NCBI GenBank assembly: GCA_949130495.1
Contig: CASBWL010000040.1
Location: forward strand, 2,656,674 to 2,720,673
DNA from: Sambucus nigra
Lineage: Eukaryota; Streptophyta; Magnoliopsida; Dipsacales; Adoxaceae
Length of the DNA stretch: 64,000 bases
Direction of reading: 5' to 3'
Shown in pieces: positions 1 to 11,587 of this stretch. The first letter of the stretch is position 1. The number at the start of each line of letters is the position of its first letter. The notes beneath the pieces are model-generated. The model searched no databases and was not told the DNA's origin. It saw only the letters and a program-made list of their open reading frames with translations. Made by a program: the position numbers and the translations under genes.

Positions 1-749
1 AATGTCACTGAACTAAAGTTAACTTCTATGTATTTCCAAAGTAGAATAAGGTTTTGCCAAAACAAAAAACATAAGATAGTAAAACCAATTGGCGCCACTA
101 GCCACAACAACTAGAAATAAATACACTTGGTCCATATAATTGAGATATTTGTTGGCTATAAGTGTAATATATTTGTGTATTCACTTGGATTCAATTCTCC
201 AAAGGAGTGAGCATCCATTCTATCCCACACGTCTCTCACTTACAGTTTTACCAAACTTTACCATTGAGAGCCTCATTGACCTAATAGGCATTTTTTTTTT
301 ACGTTTATTTATTTTTGGTAAAATTGGAGCAATCTGGTTCTTAAATCATCCAGTTTTTTCTTTATAATGCTCTGCAATTTGATTTTGTTCTCTTTTTTGT
401 CCTCCTTTTAGCATGTAGATATCCATGGTTTTTGTCAATTAGCATCTTCTATGACCAATATCTCTCACTTTCTTCCAATGTATGCACACACAAATTTACT
501 ACTTTTCATCATTTTTGAACAGATGAGTCATTTCTCTAACAATGTTTTTTGTGGCAAGACCAAATCGCACAAATTTAGAACATATTTAGTGGCAAATTTG
601 GTGGCGAATTCTCATTTTTTTCCACTAGAATACTTTTGGCAAGTTTTTTCATGGCAATGGATGATTTTGCCACCAAATGTCACTTTTATAGCAGAAATTT
701 TTAGTTCTCTCTTAAAAAATTAGCAACTAAATGAATTTTTCTTGTAGTG
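1..749 (+). mobile_element. 3' terminal part of a CACTA (En/Spm) DNA transposon
   Basis: The segment ends at 736-749 with TTTTTCTTGTAGTG, the right-hand end typical of CACTA elements (reverse complement CACTACAAGAAAAA). Before the end, at about 550-700, short motifs recur (GTGGCAAG, GTGGCAAATTTG, GTGGCGAATT, TGGCAAG, TTTGCCACCAAATG) in both orientations. Such clustered subterminal repeats are where CACTA transposase binds in known families. No transposase domain is readable in 1-540, and the small frames there look like chance. The left end lies outside the window. Confidence 0.6.
736..749 (+). repeat. CACTA terminal inverted repeat (right end)
   Basis: TTTTTCTTGTAGTG ends in TAGTG. The next three bases, ACG (750-752), would be the target duplication if the other end could be found. 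Confidence 0.6.
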
Positions 750-752
750 ACG

Positions 753-983
753 AATTTTTTTGTATTAGAACATGATAATCATGATACTTAAATCCTACTA
801 ACTTGAATTCTTCCAATTTAATGCTATTATTAATATTGGATAATCATGATAAGCACGTAATATTCCTCCAGCGTTCTCTTCTTAGCGTTCAATCTATATT
901 CACACGTTTCTTCCTATTTTAATTGTTGAGTGGTAATTATATACATAGGAAGGTGACATGATTAGTTTTTTCGTGTGGAGTTC
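753..983. other. Non-coding flank and left part of locus X
   Basis: No gene is visible. From ACATAGG at 943-949 up to the T1 boundary at 983 the sequence matches 38820-38862 nearly base for base, so it is one side of a duplicated low-copy locus (X). The unrelated part 753-942 carries two near-palindromic copies of GATAATCATGATA (about 773 and 838). Confidence 0.6.
979..983. repeat. Target site duplication of T1, left copy (AGTTC)
   Basis: AGTTC directly precedes the LTR end TGTGACAACC. The other side (11186-11190) reads AGATC. The uninterrupted copy near 38860 reads GTGGAGTTCCTGAAC, so the original target was AGTTC and the right copy has one substitution. Confidence 0.8.
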
Positions 984-2229
984 TGTGACAACCTTGCTTT
1001 TTATATCTAATTCGGTTAGCTATGCCTAATTAAATTAAAGTGAAGAGTCAATATGTTGGCATGAGAAACAAAATTTAAAATAAATATAGTAAAGTAAACA
1101 TGTACACTCTCATACGTGTAACCAAATCACATCATAGCAAGTATAGTATCCACAAGTAATATCAGTACTGAATATAAAATGCCCAAACATACGAGCCCAA
1201 AGATAAACTAGGTAATGTATGTAATGTAAACCTCTCAACACTATCAAATACCTAATAATGGAAAATCTCTGATAGCACACTCTAAGGAAGAGTGACAAAA
1301 AAGTATAAGGACCATAAGAATAGATGCGAGGTCATCCAGCTCCATGGTCTACTGTCCAACGGGACGAGGACCTGTATAACACATATATATATGGGAGAGG
1401 TGACATAAAAATGGGTGTCAACAGCAAGAAAATCTATACAGTTATAAGATGTACGTATGATGAACGCATACTCAACACAATTTGTCTCCAGTAATTAATT
1501 CATTCAATTACCCAACCAATGCTCCTATATCATGACTACTCAACCCAAACGCGAGTAACGTGTAATCTCATATCATATCATAATTAATCATTATTAATCT
1601 CATTTCAGTATTTAACGTATCAAAATATTTCCTTTAAGTATAATATCAAATGCATCGATTCGGGATATTACTTTAAGACACAAGCATAATATCTCAAACA
1701 ACAAGTCTTATCGGGTCACTATCGTTACCCGGGAGAACAAGTCGTAACACTAGGCCTACACACGAATATTCCCCAATATTACGTGGTAAGGGCAAGCATA
1801 CTAAGTCCTAAATCACATGGCATTCCAAGGTCTTTCTATTCGATCCGCATTACAACCATGTGTTCGATTCCAGTGGTTTATCTCCGACGCGGCACTCGAG
1901 CGGAACCTAACCGGATCAATCATAAAAATTGCATTCAACATGTGCCTACGTCGAACGGAGGACTAGTCTAATGTATAATCGAAAATATACATGTAAAACA
2001 ATTCACGCTTATGTATATATACAATAGTGTCAAGTCTCTTACTCGAGTTATACAATAGTCATTATTTACAATATAACATAATTTACATCATTAATTTACT
2101 AATTCAACATCAAATCATTTCAAGGTTATATATCCCTAATAACCATAAGTATGTGATCAAGTTACGATATTATGCACACACCATAATTATCTTACTAGCA
2201 ACATGAAAAACATTAGCACTCTTATTTCA

Positions 2230-2945
2230 ACAACTTTCTGCCCAGAATTGTAAAATGCCAATTTGAGGCTTTTTCGATCCGGTTTTGGAAAAACTTAAAA
2301 CTACAAAGTTGTTCGGAACATGATTTTATACAAGGACACATGATCATGCTACCATAGCCTGCAAAAATAGACCCGAAACTAATATATAATATTCGTCCCT
2401 GTTTTCGACAACATTCTGCCGAGAATCGTAAAACACCGATTTGAGGCTTTTTCGATCCGTTTTTTGAAAAACGTAAAACTACAAAGTTGTTCGGAACGTG
2501 ATTTTCTACAAGGACACTCGGGCACGCTACCATAGCCTACGTAAAATAGACCCGAAACTAACATATAATATTCGCCCCTGTTTTTGACAACATTCTACCC
2601 AGAATTGTAAAAACGCCGATTGGAGGCTTTTTCGATCCGTTTTTGGAAAAACTTAAAACTACATAGTTGTTCGAAATATGATTTTCTATAAGGACGCACG
2701 AGCACGCTACCATAGCCTTCTTAAAACTGTCCCAAAACTAACATATAATACTCGCCCCTGTTTTAGACAATATTCTGCCCAGAATTGTAAAACATCGATT
2801 TAAGGCTTTTTCGATCTTTTTTTGGAAAAACTTGAAACTACAAAGTTGTTCGGAACGTGATTTCCTACAAGGACACACGAGCACGCTACCATAGACTTCT
2901 TAAAACATACCCGAAACTAACATATAATATTCACCCCTGTTTTCA
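2230..2945. repeat. Four-copy ~179-bp tandem repeat in the left T1 LTR
   Basis: Unit starts recur near 2236, 2414, 2593 and 2773, each beginning TTCTGCC-like and containing TTTTTCGATCCG, ACAAAGTTGTTCGGAA and GCTACCATAGCC. Copies differ by scattered substitutions. The same array is at 9643-10350 in the other LTR. Confidence 0.88.
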
Positions 2946-3163
2946 TTTCGAATTTGTATGAGTTCAATTTGTTTCTAGTTTGATGCATCCTAAATCATTT
3001 ACATATTAATCACATCTCATAAATTTCAAGATTTAGGGATTCAACTCATGTTCATATGCCTTTTCATCAAACATTCAATATATAACAATCTAGGTTAACT
3101 TGCCTTTGGTTTGTGTAGGGAGGTGTTGATGAAGAAGATGACAACCTTTTTCTTCTTCTTCCT

Positions 3164-3217
3164 TTCTTCTTCTTCTTCTTCTTCTTCTTCTTCTTCTTCT
3201 TCTTCTTCTTCTTCTTC
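3164..3217. repeat. (TTC)n microsatellite in the left T1 LTR
   Basis: About 18 uninterrupted TTC units (GAA on the element's sense strand), lying 45-100 bp downstream of the TATA box in element orientation, so probably in the transcribed leader. A matching run is at 10575-10630. Confidence 0.95.
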
Positions 3218-3260
3218 ATCTCTTATACACACAAAAGAGAAGACTAAGCCCTAACCCTTT

Positions 3261-3269
3261 CTATTTATA
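3261..3269 (-). promoter_or_regulatory. TATA box of the left T1 LTR
   Basis: The minus strand reads TATAAATAG, a canonical plant TATA box. The right LTR (10679-10687) reads AATAAATAG, so the promoter that would drive the full-length RNA has a damaged TATA. Confidence 0.5.
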
Positions 3270-3767
3270 ATTTAAGGGTAATTTTTGGATTTCATTAAAA
3301 CCTAGGGTATAAAATGACCACAATACCCTTTTTTGAGTCACTAAGGGTCTAAAAACTCCCGGAACACAAATATAACTTTCGGCTACTTAATTTCAACTAT
3401 TTCGACACATTTGGAAACATTGGTGCACTCGAAATGGCCATCCGAGTCACTTATCTAAAATATACTTTTTGCACCCAATTTTTAAGTCCCATGTTCAAAA
3501 TTCGTAAAGTAATCTCTATCACTCACTAGCGACATAACTTAAAATCATACGTTTATATTTACTCTTCACACTAGTAAACATATATGTAGATAAACATTAT
3601 CACTCTAATTAATATTTATCATAAGTCAATTTAATTTCCCTATTAAATTATTTTATTTCTCACATATAGGTAATTAATTATTCATTAATTTAATTTCTCT
3701 ATTAAATAATTTTGATTACGCGCACACACAAGTAATTAATAATGCATTAAAACTACGGGGTATTACA

Positions 3768-3779
3768 TTCACCCCCTCT
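3768..3779 (-). promoter_or_regulatory. T1 polypurine tract
   Basis: The minus strand reads GAGGGGGTGAA directly before the LTR start TGTAATACCCC, preceded by GAGGATGAAATCC. This is the plus-strand primer context typical of chromoviruses (compare GGACGAAAT...AAGGGGGG in T2). Confidence 0.75.
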
Positions 3780-3825
3780 ACGAACGGGATTTCATCCTCA
3801 AAATCAAAAATAAAACAAATCAATT

Positions 3826-4623
3826 TCAAGTCAAGCCAAGCAAGGTAGTTTCGTACGTACCTTCCGTGAAGAGATATGGGTGACTAATTCGCAAGTCATC
3901 CTCTCTCTCCCAAGTGGCCTCAAACTCATCATGATGACTCCACAAAACACGAATAAGAGGAATGAATTTTGACCTCAACTGCTGTTCTTGACGATCTAGG
4001 ATCCTAATCGGCCTCTCCTCATAGCTCTCGTCGAGGTGCAGTTCAATCCCGTATAAATCTATGTGCAGGTGTGAGTCCTCGGAACGTAAAAACTTCCTCA
4101 ATATGGATACATAAAAAACATCGTGTACCCTCTTGAGATGGTCAGGTAGGGCTAAACGGTAAGAAACCGGTCCCACCCTGTCCAGCACTGTAAATGGAAC
4201 CACGTATCGCGGTGAAAGATTCCCTTTAGCACCAAAGCGAATAACGCCTCTCATGGGTGAGACCCTTAACAGCACTTGGTCCCCAACGACGAACTCTAAC
4301 TTCATCCGCCTTATGTTAGCAAAAGTCTTCTGACGATCTTGCATGGTCTTCATCCGTGCATGAATCAAATCAACCTTCTCCGAGGTCTCCCTAACAATAG
4401 TCGGACCTAACATCTGGTGCTCTTCAAACTCCAACCAGCATGTAGGGGATCGACAAGGCCTGCCGTATAAAGCCTCGTATGGTGCCATACCAATAATTTG
4501 TTGATAACTATTATTGTATGCGAACTCCACCAGTGCCAAATGCATATCCCAACCACCTTTGAAGTCCAACACACAAACTCGCAACATGGTGGACTTCAAA
4601 GGTGGATAAAAAGACAATATCAT
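3826..4623 (-). pseudogene. Ty3/gypsy integrase C-terminal part and chromodomain-like tail (T1)
   Basis: A 265-codon minus-strand frame carries the end of the integrase core (FKGGWDMHLALVEFAYNNSY, then [13 protein letters not shown]), the linker with HARMKTMQDRQKTFANIRR, the GPFTVLDRVGPVSYRLALP-like domain and the tail IRVLWSHHDEFEATWERED...YPYLF. This order is that of Tekay-type chromoviruses. There the integrase joins cDNA to the chromosome and the tail is a divergent chromodomain that directs insertion to chromatin. The frame is open, but it is severed from the catalytic core by the scrambled segment at 4571-4735, and its apparent N-terminus (MILSFYPPLKSTM) comes from that scrambled DNA. 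No functional protein is expected. Confidence 0.88.
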
Positions 4624-4735
4624 TAAGCCTCAATTGTACTCTTTTACGAGATGAAGACAAGACAACACCGACAAAGGTACTCCACGCAACCACCTTTGAA
4701 GTCCAACATGTGAAACCTTTTTATCCACTAAGCCT
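4571..4735. other. Patchwork of short templated copies inside the T1 integrase gene
   Basis: The segment consists of 13-26-bp blocks that each recur within about 1 kb. AAGCCTCAATTGTACTCT is at 4625 and 4730; TACGAGATGAAGACA at 4645 and 4776; GGTACTCCACGCAAC at 4676 and 4818; ACAATATCATTAA at 4613 and 4836. ACAAGACAACACCGACAAAG is at 4657 and 5573; CCACCTTTGAAGTCCAACA is at 4552 and 4690, and part of it is inverted at about 4590. It replaces integrase coding sequence. This looks like filler made by repeated template switching. Confidence 0.8.
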
Positions 4736-5030
4736 CAATTGTACTCTCATCACCTTCTGAAGACTTCCCCAAAAGTACGAGATGAAGACACTGCCACGGT
4801 CGGACATGATATCACGCGGTACTCCACGCAACTTCACAATATCATTAATAAACACCGTGGCGTACTGTGTTTCCATATAATCCGTTCTCACTAGAAGGAA
4901 ATGATCCACCTTTGTCAGTTTGTCGACGATGACCCAAATCGAATCATAATCGCGTTGCGATCTTGGCAACCCAACAATGAAATTAATGGAGATTCTTTCC
5001 CATTTCTAACTGTAAAACCGAACTCTCACA
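4736..5030 (-). pseudogene. Ty3/gypsy integrase catalytic core fragment (T1)
   Basis: The minus strand encodes WERISINFIVGLPRSQRDYD, then IWVIVDKLTKVDHFL, then VFINDIVKLRGVPRDIMSDRGSVF. These match the integrase core with the second catalytic Asp (SDRG). The third catalytic residue (Glu) and the start of the next helix are lost in the patchwork 4571-4735. Upstream of about 5030 the reading dissolves into non-coding DNA, so the zinc-binding HHCC part, RNase H and RT are absent. It is a relic of the element's pol gene. Confidence 0.85.
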
Positions 5031-8000
5031 ACGAATCCTAACATAGCTGAACTACTAAGATGATCCAAAAATCAATACCCCCAAGTCCTGACTCGGTAAG
5101 TTTCATGCGTGGAGTGTCTCGCAAGTAAAATCCAAACAAGGAACCCCTCCGATACACTACTGTCAGCTTGTCGAGATAAGGAATTTGTCAACTCAAGACC
5201 CCTAGTGATACAAGAATCATCTAACTCCAAAAACCACTTATCTCTGGACTCAACGGTTCATCACACAACAAATAATCCAACTTCTCTTATTCAATACAGA
5301 TGTCACTATTCATCAATTATGCCTCGATACTCAACTCAGAATCGACTAACAGATGGTACAAAAAGCTCAAAAGTCAACTCTACTCCGAGTTGTCAATAAC
5401 ACTTGCCTTGCACTTAAATTGATGGTGAGTCAACCGATATGGCAACCCTTTTTATCCACTAAGGTTTCACATGTGCATAAGCATAAAACTTCAATGCACT
5501 TACAAATATTGTTCCATCTTTACAAGTCTGGACTTAGGTAAATAATGTCAGCAAGGTTCATACTCTCTCGAACAAGACAACACCGACAAAGTTACATTCT
5601 GGGCGATCAACGATCCCTCACCTAAAGGTTTCGAACTAACCCGAGATGCAATATGCCTCCTTGCACACCCCCACTTCTCACGGTTTGGTCGCTCTAACCC
5701 AAGGCGACAGACCCTCGCTTGATTCGACTTACCGCTCTTTTGTTAAAAACACGTATAGGAATTTAACCTCTCCGACAATATTTTCCTTGGACTGTGAGTA
5801 TATTAGAATTTTCTCACCGAATATGAAATGAACTTGGTTTTTCAAACCACGAATAAGGCTTGTACATTTGCCAAGAAACGAGGTAAGACCCAAAATTCCC
5901 ACTTATCATACCAAATCAGAATACCAAATTTGGCACACTCACCATCCGGATACTCATCTTCCAGCACCACAATGCTACCTAATCTTTATGAAGAACGACG
6001 TTCTATCCAATAAGTCAAAGGTCGTAAATATAAGGTAGCGGGTACCTTCGCATACCATGACCCCAATTAACACTCAGTACTCCACATATAACTAAAGTAA
6101 AAATTAAATATCTTACGAACCTATTCATGGGTGTTTGCCCAAGAGTACACACCCTCCTTACAAAACTTCTCAACAACGGTCAACGCACTCTCTTATTACC
6201 CCCCTACAGTGGAGGTTATCACAACCCTTTAAATTAATGGGTCCAACAATTGGAACCCCAAAATATTTGAATCCTTGCCATTAATGATGACACTCACTTG
6301 GCACAACTATAATCAATCAAGCAAAAACTGACTGAGCTGCACACGACTCTACCATTATCAAAAGTCCATCAAGATCATTCTATGATTATTCACTAGTCTA
6401 TACATCACCAAAATCGAACATCTTACACTTGGTTTCGAAACGCGTCTTTAATCACACACGATTTAAGTAAACAACATGTCACTAACTACTCACTCGTGCT
6501 CTAATTCACATTAATACATAATGAGGGCCACAACATAGCCACATTACCATATCTGATGGATTCAAAATCAAGCACCATCATTATCAAGATGCAACAAATT
6601 AGTACCCCCAATCACTGGGTGATAACATAAAACCGAACTAGGGGATATATCACCAACTCAAGCGATCACACTCGCATAAAATAAAACGCCTATTGAACAC
6701 TCCCTCATGATGTTCTCACTCGACAACTCATCCCTCGATATTCGCTACTCACCGTAGGGTTCACAACTGGTAACTCCAGCTTAAGTCCATCCTTTAGCAC
6801 ACCAATATTCACGTCCCGATCTCGATAAATTTTAACAAATATACCGGTACTATAAAGAAAGATAACCATATCTTATCGAACACACATTCTAATCTAGGGC
6901 TTTACGAAGAACACCGAACTCCAATCGTTTCCAAATAAGGAAAGAATACTCCCTCAAAAATTCTGGACTTCTCCAATGTCCATCATCGTATGACCTTGCT
7001 GTACGGACTTCCTCATCCCTAGTGTCTATACCCAAGACATCGCAATATTACTAGTACATTCTCACGAACTTGTTCGGGATAACTCTTCGAAAAATTCCAC
7101 TCTGAACATGTGAGTTCCCAACCCACTAACATATTTTGTACATGACCGAACACACACCTAATCGGCCTTAAGTTCATTCCATTACGGATTTTATCTGATC
7201 AGAACACTATGACACCACTATGACACCCTAATACGACATCTATCTCTTGTGTGGACAACGTGTAGGTTTACATGCTTACCAAACTTCCCTGATACCAACA
7301 CAATATTTCAAGGATAATCACTTATCCATTCCAGATTCAAACTCATGAATCTCCCATTATACATCATCAAATGGATGAATCTAGTTCGTTATTTTCACAA
7401 GTACGATAACACTCTTGCATACATCGAAATCGGACTCCTCAGGCCATCCTTAGATGGGGTGGGACATACACGGATTTGGAGTAGTCCTCTCTCAAATCAC
7501 AACCCTTCCTTTACATGTTCATGAGTAATAATATACTCTTATTATCACAAGACTTACTTCGTTAACCATTCATTGATTAATACATCATCAAATGCCTCAA
7601 CAGTCTGTCCATCACGGGTAGAGCGCGATAATTTCTTCTCAGGAAAATGTCACAACAACAACTGGACCACATAATTTTGAGGTATGCCATATCTAAATCT
7701 CTACCCTTCCACATTGGAAATAACTTCAGACAACTACACACGTAAGTGGTACCAACAACTTAGTGATACTACAGGGTGGGCTATAACTTGTACCAACTTC
7801 TTTACAGCCATAAGAGTGACAATATTCAAAGTTGATAATGCACATCAAATATTCAGGTGTTTCCTCCACCTAAAGCACCAAAAGACAACTCAATCATTGA
7901 GTTCAACATCGGTTCTCTTACCTACTGGTGGGCGATGAAACTACGATAGTTGCACACGAATTGCGATTTCTTAAAATTCATGGACCCTTTGCTCTCCCAA

Positions 8001-8359
8001 AGTCCACGTCTCATCAAATCACCATCTTAAAAGATAGTAAGTGAACACGTATCCTAAAAAACATTATTCAAGTCGAGCATTAGTCATAATTACAACAAGT
8101 ACTCACACACGGACCTCACGCGTACTATCAAGTGGTCGATCGGAGATTCACCTCATGCGTGGGATGTCTCACGAATGAAATCCAAATAAGGAACCCTCCC
8201 TTTACACAAGGCTAGATCCGAATCGCACGTTGAAATCATAGCGTGAAGATCTTCCAAGTCATCGAATACAATACCTAATCGTAAGGCTCTACGTATCAAG
8301 GAAATGATGCGCGAAAAACGTAACGGACACCCTCAGATCCCTAAAGGCTCTAAAACCGT
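5031..8359. other. Non-coding spacer of T1
   Basis: About 3.3 kb with only short chance frames. I recognise no retroelement domain or host gene. A ~45-bp block around 5103-5160 (GTTTCATGCGTGG, AAATCCAAACAAGGAACC, CGATACACTACT) recurs in weaker form near 8140-8200 and inverted in T2 at 25635-25690. The spacer is therefore shared by the T1 and T2 families and may be a conserved untranslated region. Confidence 0.6.
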
Positions 8360-8371
8360 GCTCTGATACCA
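8360..8371 (-). promoter_or_regulatory. T1 primer binding site (initiator-Met tRNA type)
   Basis: The minus strand reads TGGTATCAGAGC two bases after the LTR end. This is the classical complement to the 3' end of plant initiator methionine tRNA and fixes T1 to the minus strand. Confidence 0.9.
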
Positions 8372-9642
8372 ACTGTGACAACCTTGCTTTTTATATCTAA
8401 TTTGGTTAGATATGCCCAATTAAATTAAAGTGGAGCGTCAATATGTTGGCATTAGAAATAGAATTTAAAATAAATACAGTAAAGTAAACATGTACACTCC
8501 CATACGTGTAACCAAATCACATCATAGCAAGTATAGGAAACACAAGTAATATCAGTACTGAATATAAATTGCCCAAACATACGAGCCCAAAGATAAACTA
8601 GGTAAAGTGTGTAATGTAAACCTCTCAACACTGTCAAATCCCTAACAATGGGAAATCTCTGATACCACACTCTAAGGAAGAGTGATAAAAAAGGATAAGG
8701 ACCAGCGTCCACCACTACAGGATCCTAAGAATAGATGCGAGGTCATCCAGCTCCACGGTCTACTGTCCAACGGGGCGAGGACCTGTATAATACATATATA
8801 TATGGGAGAGGGGACATAGAAATGGGTGTCAACTGTTAGAAAATCTATATAGTTATAAGATGTACGAATGATGAACGCATACTCAACACAACTTGTCTAC
8901 AGTAATTAATTCGTTCAATTACCCAACCAATGCTCCTATGTCGTGACTACTCAACCCAAACTCGAGTAACGTGTAATCTCATATCGTATCGTGATTAATC
9001 ATTATTAATCTCATTTCAGTATTTAACGTATCAAAATTTTTCCTTCAAGTATAATATCAAATGCATCGATTCGGGATATTACTTTAAGACACAAGCATAA
9101 TATCTCAAACAACAAGTCATATCGGGTCACTATCGTTACCCGGGGGAACAAGTCATAACACTAGGCCTACACACGAATATTCTCCAATATTACATGGCAA
9201 GGGCAATCATACTAAGTCCTAAATCACATGGCGTTCCAAGGTCTTTCTATCCGACCCGCATTACAACCATGTATCCGGTTCCGGTGGTTTATCCCCGACA
9301 CGGCACTCGAGCGGAACCTAACCGAATCAATCACAAAAATCGCATTCAACATGTGCCTACGCCGACCTGAGGACTAGTCTAGTGTATACTCGACAATATA
9401 CATGTAAAAAAATTTCACGCTTATGTATATGTGCATTAGTGTTAAGTCTCTTACTTGAGTTATACAATAGTCATTATTTACAATATAACATAATTTACAT
9501 CATTAATTTACTAATTCAAAATCAAATCATTTCAAGGTTATATATCCCTAATAACCATAAGTATGTGATCAAGTTACGATATTAGGCACAACACCATACT
9601 TATCTTACTAACAACATGAAAAGCATTAGCACTCTTATTTCA

Positions 9643-10350
9643 ACAACTTTCTGCCCAGAATTGTAAAACACCAATTTGAGGCTTTTTCGATCCGTTTTTG
9701 GAAAAAGTAAAAACTACAAAGTTGTTCGGAATGTGATTTTCTACAAGGACACGCGAGCATGCTATCATAGCCTGCAAAAAACAAACTCGAAACTAATATA
9801 TAATATTCTCCCCTGTTTTCGACAACATCCTGCCCAGAATTGTAAAACGCTGATTTGAGGCTTTTTCGATTCATTTTTGAAAAAACTTAAAACTACAAAG
9901 TTGTTCAGAACGTGATTTTCTACAAGGAAAAGCGAGCACGCTACCATAGCCTACATAAAAAGTCCCAAAACTAACATATAATATTCGCTCCTGTTTCGAC
10001 AACATTTTGTCCAGAATTGTAAAACGCCGATTTGAGGCTTTTTCGATCAGTTTTTGGAAAAACTTAAAACTACAAAGTTGTTTGGAATGTGATTTTCTAT
10101 AAGGAACCGCGCGTACGCTACCATAGCTTGCTTAAAACAGACCCGAAACTAAAATAAAATATTCGCCTCTATTTTCAACAACATTCTGCCCAGAATTGTA
10201 AAACGCCGATTTGAGGTTTTTTCGATCCGTTTTTGGAAAAACTTAAAACTACAAAGTTGTTCGGAACGTGTTTTTTTACTAGGACACGCGAGCACGCTAC
10301 CATAGCCTTTTTAAAACAGACCCGAAACTAACATATAATATTCACCCTTG
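9643..10350. repeat. Four-copy ~179-bp tandem repeat in the right T1 LTR
   Basis: Unit starts near 9649, 9828, 10005 and 10184. Same unit and copy number as 2230-2945, so the array existed before insertion and was copied into both LTRs by reverse transcription. Confidence 0.88.
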
Positions 10351-10574
10351 TTTTTATTTCGTATTTGTATGAATTCAATTTGTTTCTAGTTTGATGCATC
10401 CTAAATCATTTACATATTAATCACATCTCATCAATTTCAAGATTTAGGGATTCAACTCATGTTCATATGATTTTTCATCAAACATTCAAGATTTAACAAT
10501 CTAGATTAACTTGCCTTTGGTTTGTGTAGGGAGGTGTTGATGAAGAAGATGACAACCTTTTTCTTCTTCTTCCT

Positions 10575-10630
10575 TTCTTCTTCTTCTTCTTCTTCTTCTT
10601 CTTCTTCTTCTTCTTCTTCTTCTTCTTCTC
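10575..10630. repeat. (TTC)n microsatellite in the right T1 LTR
   Basis: About 18 TTC units ending TTCTCTCTACC. Counterpart of 3164-3217. Confidence 0.93.
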
Positions 10631-11185
10631 TCTACCTCTCTTATACACACAAAAGATAAGACTAAGCCCTAACCCTTTCTATTTATTATTTAAGGGTAAT
10701 TTTCATATTTAATTAAAACCTAGGGTATAAAATGACCACAATACCCTTTTTTGAGTCACTAAGGGTCTAAAAACTCCCGGAACACAAATATAACTTCCGG
10801 GTACTTAATTTTAACTATTTTGATACATTTGAAAACATAGGTGCACTCAAAATGATCATCCGAGTCACTTATCTAAAATATACTTTTTGCACCCAACTCT
10901 TAAGTCCCATGCTCAAAATTCATAAAGTAATCGCTATCACTCACTAACGACATAACTTAAATTCATACGTTCATATTTACTCTTCACGCTAGTAAACCTA
11001 TATGTAGATAAACATTATCACTCTAATTAATATTTATCATAAGTCAATTTAATTTCCCTATTAAATTATTTTATTTCTCACATATAGGTAATTAATTATG
11101 CATTAATTTAATTTCTCTATTAAATCAATTTGATTACGCGCACACACAAGTAATTAATAATATATTAAAACTACGGGGTATTACA

Positions 11186-11587
11186 AGATCCTGAACAAAC
11201 AACAAGACAAACACATCAACAGCTACAAAGTATGTGATCTTAGCCTATTCTACTTTTTCTAGTCACTCGGTTGAATAATTTCCTCTTAATAACCTAATTC
11301 CTAATTTTCATTGTATACAATTCAAGCAATAGTAACGAGCACACACACACAAAAGACAATAAATGTGTACATAAAACATGAGAAAAAGTGGACAATATCA
11401 ACATATGTGCATGAACACGAACATTAAAGAATCAACGGTCACATGATTTCTAAATATATCATCAATATATGAAAAGCTAAAAATAATTTGATAAGAGTGA
11501 ATGATATCAAAAAGTCACAGGTTTAGGGGACTGACGAGAGTTTTGTGGCGAAAAGTAACGGTGAGGATGGAGTTGTTGAGGGAGTGA
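11186..11587. other. Right part of locus X, up to the T2 insertion
   Basis: It begins with the T1 target duplication AGATC, then matches 38863-39260 closely (CTGAACAAACAA, AGCTACAAAGTATGTGATC, GAGAGTTTTGTGGCGAAAAG). The match stops at 11587 (GAGGGAGTGA), where the T2 LTR begins. The other copy of X continues past this point into a minus-strand frame (39149-39490). This copy is thus a TE-disrupted duplicate. Confidence 0.8.

Larger units (their letters stand above)
984..3767 (-). repeat. T1 LTR, 3' copy in element orientation
   Basis: 2784 bp with TG...CA ends. It is nearly identical along its length to 8374-11185. It contains, in element order, a TATA box (3261-3269), a (GAA)n tract (3164-3217) and a four-copy ~179-bp tandem repeat (2230-2945). 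No real gene is inside; the small frames at 1110-2564 are chance frames in repeats. Confidence 0.92.
984..11185 (-). mobile_element. T1: chromovirus-like Ty3/gypsy LTR element with long LTRs, mostly non-coding inside
   Basis: Two ~2.8-kb direct repeats (984-3767 and 8374-11185) share the ends TGTGACAACC and GGGGTATTACA on the plus strand, so the element reads on the minus strand as TGTAATACCCC...GTCACA. A primer site (TGGTATCAGAGC on the minus strand, 8360-8371) abuts the right LTR, and a purine tract abuts the left LTR. The 4.6-kb internal region keeps only integrase and its C-terminal extension next to the 3' LTR. Gag, protease, RT and RNase H are not recognisable. The element is non-autonomous or internally rearranged. 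The 5-bp target duplication (AGTTC/AGATC) is confirmed by an empty site near 38860. Confidence 0.9.
8374..11185 (-). repeat. T1 LTR, 5' copy in element orientation
   Basis: 2812 bp, TGTGACAACC to GGGGTATTACA on the plus strand. It aligns over its whole length with 984-3767, with scattered substitutions. It has the same internal layout: ~179-bp tandem repeat (9643-10350), (TTC)n (10575-10630) and a degraded TATA (10679-10687). No gene is inside. Confidence 0.92.

Noticed and set aside
451..723. 90-codon frame near the left end
   Set aside because: It overlaps the CACTA subterminal repeats and stops just before the terminal repeat; composition is Phe/Leu/Asn-rich with no domain.
2222..2564. 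Minus-strand frames of 61-103 codons in the T1 LTR
   Set aside because: They are translations of the 179-bp tandem repeat. Similar frames recur at 9635-9947, and no domain is visible.
8360..8371. Initiator-Met tRNA-like sequence
   Set aside because: Only the 12-base primer complement is present; no cloverleaf tRNA gene surrounds it. The same holds for the other primer sites.
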